From contig NZ_JAGTUU010000001.1 of assembly GCF_018224955.1 (NCBI RefSeq), forward strand, positions 62,001 to 126,000: a stretch of DNA of 64,000 bases, in the 5' to 3' direction. Each line of letters opens with the position of its first letter. Position 1 is the first letter of the stretch. The position numbers and the translations under genes are program-made. The notes beneath the pieces were generated by a model, which searched no databases, was not told the origin of the DNA, and saw nothing but the letters and a program-made list of their open reading frames with translations. This stretch comes from Thetidibacter halocola. Its GTDB lineage: Bacteria; Pseudomonadota; Alphaproteobacteria; Rhodobacterales; Rhodobacteraceae. This document shows, in pieces, positions 60,201 to 64,000 of this stretch.

Positions 60201-62030
60201 TCACGGTTTTCCGTCTGGTCGTATCAGCGCGTCGGCCCGTTTCTGGGCGGTGCGCAAGGCCTCGCGCGGGGACGTGATCCCGCGCAGCATGTCGTGGAAT
60301 TCCTCGCCGCAGATGCGGATGATGTTGCAGATCTCGGGCACCGGCGGGCGGGGCCAGAATTGCAATTCGTCGCGCCATGACATGGCATCGACCGCCTCGA
60401 AGATCGTCGAGGCGCGGCGCACCTCTGGGTCTGCCCCGACCGAATAGCGCGGATTGGTCCGGCTGCCGTTCTGCACGAACAGCTTCTGCGCCTCGGGCGA
60501 GGTGAAGACGCACAGCGCCTCGACCGCGGCCGGAATGCGCTCGGGCGCGAGGTTGGCGGGGATGCCCATGACATAGCCGCCCACCGGCGCGACCTGGGCC
60601 GCGCCCTGCCCCGCCGGATGCGGCAGATAGCCTGTCTGGCCATAGGCGGGCGAGCTTTCGTCCATCTCGAAATACGGCGCCAGCAGGGTGTAGCCATAGG
60701 CCATCGCCACGGTTCCGGCGGCATAGGGGCGGACACGCTCGTACCAGGACATCGACAGGATGTCGGGGGGCGAGTATTGCAGCAGGTCCAACAGGAACTC
60801 GGCGGCGTAAAGGCCCGCCTCGGTGTCGATGGTCACGCGGTAGCCGCCCTGCGCCAGGTGATCCGTGCCAAAGCCGCCGGCGATGACGGGCAGGTCCAGG
60901 ATCGGCTGGCCGAAATCGGCAAAGGCCATCAGCACCGTGTGCCCCAGCGCAGTGCCGCGCGCGGCGTTCCAGGCGATGCCGTGGCGGCCACGTTGCGGCT
61001 GGTGCAGCGTCCGGGCGGCGCGCAGCAGCGCGTCGGTGGTCGCGGGCGGTTCAAGCCCGGCCTCGGCGAACAGGTCGCGTCGGTAAAACAGCAGTTCGGG
61101 CGTGGTCTGGGCCGGGACGCCATAGGCGCGCCCGCCCCAATGCGCCGCCTGCCAGCCGGCCGTGTGGAAATCCGCCGGGTCCAGCCGGGCCAGGTCCATC
61201 ACCTGGTCGAGCGGCATCAACACGTCGCGTTCGGCGAATTCGCCGATCCATGGCAGGTCCACCGCGACGATGTCGTAACGGCTGGTCTCGCGCGCCGCGT
61301 TGCGCAGCGCCTCTTCGCGCAGGCGGTCGATGGAAAAGGCGCGCTGGCTGATCTCGGTGCCGATGACCTGCTCGAACTGGCGCTTGAGATTGTCCATCAC
61401 CATGAAGGTCGGGTCGCCATGCACCAGCACTCGGATGCCGCCCGGCACCTTGAGCGGTTCGCGGCGCACCCGTAGCGGCGGGATCGACTGCGCCGCCGCA
61501 TAGCTGCCGCCGTAGTAGTAATCCTGGGTGTCCTGGCCCTTGGCCTCGCCGCCGAAATGGCCCTCGGCGAGGCGCCGCAGGCGGCCTGACAACTGCACCC
61601 AGCGCGCCAGCAGCGCATCGCTGGGATGCATCGAGAACGTCTTGCCCGTTCGGGTGCGCGGGCGTTGTTCGATCAGCCCGGCCTCGACCATCTCCTTGAG
61701 GCGGCGGTTCGCCGTGGCGTAGGGCACGCGACTGGCGCTGATAAGCGAGGTCGGCGTGACGGTCTTGGCATCGAGATGCCCGCGCATCAGATGCAGCGCC
61801 ATGCGCAGATGCGCATTCGGCACCAGGATATCCAGCGCGTCCTCCAGCTCGTCGGTGAATTCCTCGAGAAAGGACAGAACCTCGAGCGTCTCGGTCTTCG
61901 CCTGTGGCGAAACCGGGCTGCCTTGGTTATGTCCTCTCATGGCGTTCATCGTGCCCGTGTGCCTTTTCACTTGCTGGTGCTTGCGCGGCTGTGCGGTGGT
62001 ATCCGTTTTGGATGAGTTGGATTCGCTCAC
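60201..62030 (-). CDS. Winged-helix DNA-binding domain fused to an ABC solute-binding (SBP family 1) domain
   Basis: 609 residues with a polar N-terminus and no signal peptide, so it is cytoplasmic. A MarR/ArsR-like winged helix lies at about 71-136 (SLISASRVPYATANRRLKEM, then VEAGLIEQR). A linker follows, then from about residue 195 a type-2 solute-binding domain: IRVLVHGDPTFMVMDNLKRQFEQ (HGDPTFMVMDNL), VPAQTTPELLFYRRDLFAEA (PELLFYRRDLFAEAG) and GGYVMGIPANLAPE. Such domains are normally exported receptors; here it should act as the ligand sensor of a one-component regulator. It is divergent from a real periplasmic binding protein and first in the dehydrogenase operon. Confidence 0.85.
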   Translation of the reverse strand: MSESNSSKTDTTAQPRKHQQVKRHTGTMNAMRGHNQGSPVSPQAKTETLEVLSFLEEFTDELEDALDILVPNAHLRMALHLMRGHLDAKTVTPTSLISASRVPYATANRRLKEMVEAGLIEQRPRTRTGKTFSMHPSDALLARWVQLSGRLRRLAEGHFGGEAKGQDTQDYYYGGSYAAAQSIPPLRVRREPLKVPGGIRVLVHGDPTFMVMDNLKRQFEQVIGTEISQRAFSIDRLREEALRNAARETSRYDIVAVDLPWIGEFAERDVLMPLDQVMDLARLDPADFHTAGWQAAHWGGRAYGVPAQTTPELLFYRRDLFAEAGLEPPATTDALLRAARTLHQPQRGRHGIAWNAARGTALGHTVLMAFADFGQPILDLPVIAGGFGTDHLAQGGYRVTIDTEAGLYAAEFLLDLLQYSPPDILSMSWYERVRPYAAGTVAMAYGYTLLAPYFEMDESSPAYGQTGYLPHPAGQGAAQVAPVGGYVMGIPANLAPERIPAAVEALCVFTSPEAQKLFVQNGSRTNPRYSVGADPEVRRASTIFEAVDAMSWRDELQFWPRPPVPEICNIIRICGEEFHDMLRGITSPREALRTAQKRADALIRPDGKP

Positions 62031-62080
62031 GGCTGCTGACCTCTAAAATGTCCAGAGTGGTGTTCAACGCGTATCGCAAA

Positions 62081-62120
62081 AATATCTGATCTGGATATTA
62101 TAATATTCATTATGGATATT
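62081..62120. promoter_or_regulatory. Two 19-bp inverted repeats, likely operator of the fusion regulator
   Basis: AATATC-N7-GATATT (62081-62099) and AATATT-N7-GATATT (62102-62120) are 21 bp apart, two helical turns. TGGATATTAT is repeated exactly at 62092 and 62113. They lie 51-90 bp before the regulator start and about 136 bp before the binding-protein start, in an AT-rich island within GC-rich DNA. Confidence 0.65.
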
Positions 62121-62255
62121 ATTGTCGCGGTCCGATTGCCTGGAACACGGCACAGTGTCGTTCAATCGTTCGGTGCGCCGAGTGATCTGTCGGCGTCCTC
62201 GACGGGACGCCACTAAGAACCGAAGAAGACCAACACCATCGGGGAGGAGACCCAC

Positions 62256-63206
62256 ATGAAACTTCGCAACACCCTTGCAGCATCGACCGCCCTTCTGGCG
62301 CTCGCCGGCGTCGCGTCGGCCGAGACCATGAAGATCGGCATCACCCAGAACAATGTCGGCGTCGACAGCTACCAGACCACCTATGAAAAGGCCTTCATCG
62401 CGGCCGCAGAGGCCAATGCCGATGTCGAGGCCGTGGTGCTGGACGCCGGCGGCGACGTGGCACGCCAGATCGCGCAGATGGAGGACCTGATCCAGCAGGA
62501 AGTCGACGCCATCATCATCTGGCCGACCAACGGCGAAGCGGTGATCCCCGCAGTGCGCAAGGCCAAGCAGGCCGGCATTCCGGTTATCGTGACCAACTCG
62601 AACATCGCCGAGGCGGGCTTCGACTTTGTCGCGTCCTTCTCGGGCCCCGACAATATCACCCAGGGCGCGCGCTCGGCCGAGATCATGTGCGACAAGTTCA
62701 AGGAGATGGGCATCGAGAACGAAGCCCAGGTCGTGCACATCACCGGCCAGCCCGGCTATACCACCGCGATCGAGCGCGCCAAGGGTTTCGAGGATCGCCT
62801 GCCCGAGGTCTGCCCGGACGTCACCGTGGTCGATACCCAGCCGGGCGACTGGAACCGCGAGAAGTCGCAGCAGGTGATGGAAGCGTTCCTGGTCAAATAT
62901 GACGACATCGACGGCGTCTATGCCGGCGACGACAACATGGGCGTGGGCGCCCTGAACGCCGCCAAGGCCGCGGGCCGCGAGGGCATCATCTTCGTCGGTG
63001 CCACCAACTTCGCCGTCGGCTACGAGGCGATGGCGGCGGGCGACTACTGGGGCTCGATCTACCAGTCGCCGGTCGATGACGCCGAGGCCGCGCTGAAGAC
63101 GGCCATCGACGTGCTCGAGGGCAAGGACGTGCCGTTCCTGAACTACTTCGACACGCCGAAGATCACCCAGGATAACATGGCCGACTTCACCAAGCCGGTG
63201 TTCTGA
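62256..63206 (+). CDS. Sugar ABC transporter substrate-binding protein, ribose/xylose type
   Basis: 316 residues. A signal peptide (about 1-22, ending VASA) precedes a type-1 periplasmic-binding domain (Peripla_BP_4): MKIGITQNNVGVDSYQT, QMEDLIQQEVDAIIIWPTNG (LIQQEVDAIIIWP), ITGQPGYTTAIERAKGFED (GQPGYTTAIERAKG) and VYAGDDNMGVGALNAAKAAG (AGDDNMGVGALNA). GGAGGAG lies 7 nt before the ATG. It is first in the right-hand arm. Permease and ATPase genes are presumably beyond the window. Confidence 0.93.
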   Translation: MKLRNTLAASTALLALAGVASAETMKIGITQNNVGVDSYQTTYEKAFIAAAEANADVEAVVLDAGGDVARQIAQMEDLIQQEVDAIIIWPTNGEAVIPAVRKAKQAGIPVIVTNSNIAEAGFDFVASFSGPDNITQGARSAEIMCDKFKEMGIENEAQVVHITGQPGYTTAIERAKGFEDRLPEVCPDVTVVDTQPGDWNREKSQQVMEAFLVKYDDIDGVYAGDDNMGVGALNAAKAAGREGIIFVGATNFAVGYEAMAAGDYWGSIYQSPVDDAEAALKTAIDVLEGKDVPFLNYFDTPKITQDNMADFTKPVF

Positions 63207-63221
63207 GGCCTCCTCCCGGTG

Positions 63222-63246
63222 CGGGGCGCGGAACTTCTGCGCCCCG
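63222..63246 (+). terminator. Hairpin between binding protein and dehydrogenase genes
   Basis: CGGGGCGC pairs with GCGCCCCG (8 bp, 9-nt loop), 16 nt after the binding-protein stop. There is no T-run, so it more likely stabilises the upstream message or attenuates readthrough, as is common after binding-protein genes. Confidence 0.5.
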
Positions 63247-63285
63247 TGCATCGTTAATGTAATCGACTGTCAGGGGGGACGCGCC

Positions 63286-64000
63286 ATGGGACGTGTTTCT
63301 GAACGCGTCTGCATCGTGACCGGCGCGGCGCAAGGCATCGGCCGCGCCATCGCCGAGGCGTTGCTGGATGAAGGGGCAAGGGTCTGCCTTGCCGACATCA
63401 ACGGCGACAAGGTCGCCGAGACCGCCGACGCGCTGCGCAGCCGCCTGAACGGCCGGGCGCGCGACGTGACCTCGGCCCGGGTCGACGTGACAGACCGCGA
63501 CCAGGTGCGGGCGATGATCGCCCACACGGTCGAAACCTTTGGCAGGCTGGACGTCAAGTTCAACAATGCCGGCGTGAACAAGCCGATGAACTTCATGGAC
63601 GTGACCGAGAAGAACTGGCACTTCATCATGGATGTCAACGGCCTGGGCTGCCTGATCGGCATGCAGGAGGCCGCGCGCCAGATGATCGCGCAAGGCGGTG
63701 GCGGCAAGATCATCAACACCGCCTCGGTCGCCAGCCGTCAGGGCTTTGACAACGTCGCGCCCTACTGCGCCTCGAAATGGGCCGTGGTCTCGCTGACCCA
63801 GTCGGGCGCGCGCGATCTGGCCAGGCACGACATCACGGTGACGGGCTTTGCCCCCGGGGTGGTTGCCACCGAGATGTGGGAACAGGTCGACAAGGACCTG
63901 ATGGAGATCGGCGCCGCCGATCGGCCCGGACAGGCGATGGAGGAATTCTCGGCCGAGATCCTCCGGGGCCGCGTGGCCAAACCGTCGGACATCACCGGGA
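63286..64000 (+). CDS. Short-chain dehydrogenase, polyol/sugar type (partial, runs off window)
   Basis: The first 238 codons are present. The cofactor motif is IVTGAAQGIGRAIAEALL, with ADIN for NAD, NNAGVNKPMNFMDVTEKNW, and catalytic APYCASKWAVVSLTQ. The sequence EMWEQVDKDLMEIG mirrors LWEQLDKDLVDIG in the minus-strand dehydrogenase at 59375. The pair probably act on related polyols or sugars taken up by the adjacent transporter. Confidence 0.9.
   Translation, partial: MGRVSERVCIVTGAAQGIGRAIAEALLDEGARVCLADINGDKVAETADALRSRLNGRARDVTSARVDVTDRDQVRAMIAHTVETFGRLDVKFNNAGVNKPMNFMDVTEKNWHFIMDVNGLGCLIGMQEAARQMIAQGGGGKIINTASVASRQGFDNVAPYCASKWAVVSLTQSGARDLARHDITVTGFAPGVVATEMWEQVDKDLMEIGAADRPGQAMEEFSAEILRGRVAKPSDITG

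Noticed and set aside
1-64000. CRISPR arrays, rRNA genes, replication origin or intact insertion sequences
   Set aside because: No regularly spaced repeats with unique spacers, no rRNA sequence, no DnaA-box or par cluster and no complete transposase were seen.

Overview
This is a 64 kb stretch of high-GC alphaproteobacterial chromosome. It is most likely from a Rhodobacterales member (Roseobacter/Paracoccus-type). The support is gene content and order: phoR-pstSCAB-phoU-phoB, long PstC and PstA forms, rpsB-tsf, a NosP-like FIST protein with a hybrid kinase, and an intergenic GC-rich repeat of a kind I associate with this order. No species is assigned.

Region 1 (1-28.9 kb) looks like core genome. 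It has the complete Pho regulon operon preceded by a three-unit Pho box, a HupE-like membrane protein, a patatin lipase, a Ca2+/Na+ exchanger and a DUF502 protein. Next come pseudouridine catabolism (psuK, psuG) coupled to a LysR gene, divergent from glutaryl-CoA dehydrogenase. Then follow a LuxR-type regulator, rpsB-tsf, 3-hydroxybutyrate dehydrogenase, a probable structured minus-strand RNA, a YejA-like binding protein and an entericidin-like lipopeptide. A NarL-type regulator + FIST + hybrid histidine kinase module (NO/heme sensing by homology), a thioesterase, an EnvZ-type kinase, a metallo-beta-lactamase-fold hydrolase and tRNA-Asn close the region.

Region 2 (28.9-55.3 kb) is accessory. 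It begins with a decayed tyrosine recombinase directly downstream of tRNA-Asn, the usual mark of an integrated island. It then carries a sorbosone dehydrogenase and a tripartite tricarboxylate-type transporter with a dihydroxyphthalate decarboxylase-like protein. A broken fumarylacetoacetate hydrolase-family gene lies between these and a FadR/GntR regulator, and all share ATTGATC operator words. Next is an amide operon: AmiC-type sensor, AmiR-type antiterminator, Dpp-like ABC transporter and FmdA-type amidase. It has an intrinsic terminator immediately before its first gene. The region ends with a nine-gene operon, transcribed on the minus strand from an intergenic region shared with a LysR gene. 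That operon combines an amino-acid ABC transporter, a creatininase-family amidohydrolase, a class III aminotransferase, a BKACE enzyme, a GNAT acetyltransferase and an acetylpolyamine amidohydrolase. An IS256-type transposase remnant follows.

Region 3 (55.3-64 kb) is a catabolic locus around a divergent promoter. One arm encodes a ribose-type periplasmic binding protein and a dehydrogenase that runs off the window. The other encodes a regulator in which a winged helix is fused to an ABC solute-binding domain, three short-chain dehydrogenases, an M24 metallohydrolase with a substituted metal ligand, and an FMN 2-hydroxyacid oxidase. Two 19-bp inverted repeats exactly two helical turns apart lie between the arms and are the natural operator candidate.

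The most novel-looking items are the helix-turn-helix/solute-binding fusion with its twin operators, the BKACE/creatininase/APAH operon, the leader terminator of the amide operon, and the structured minus-strand RNA at about 19.1-19.25 kb.
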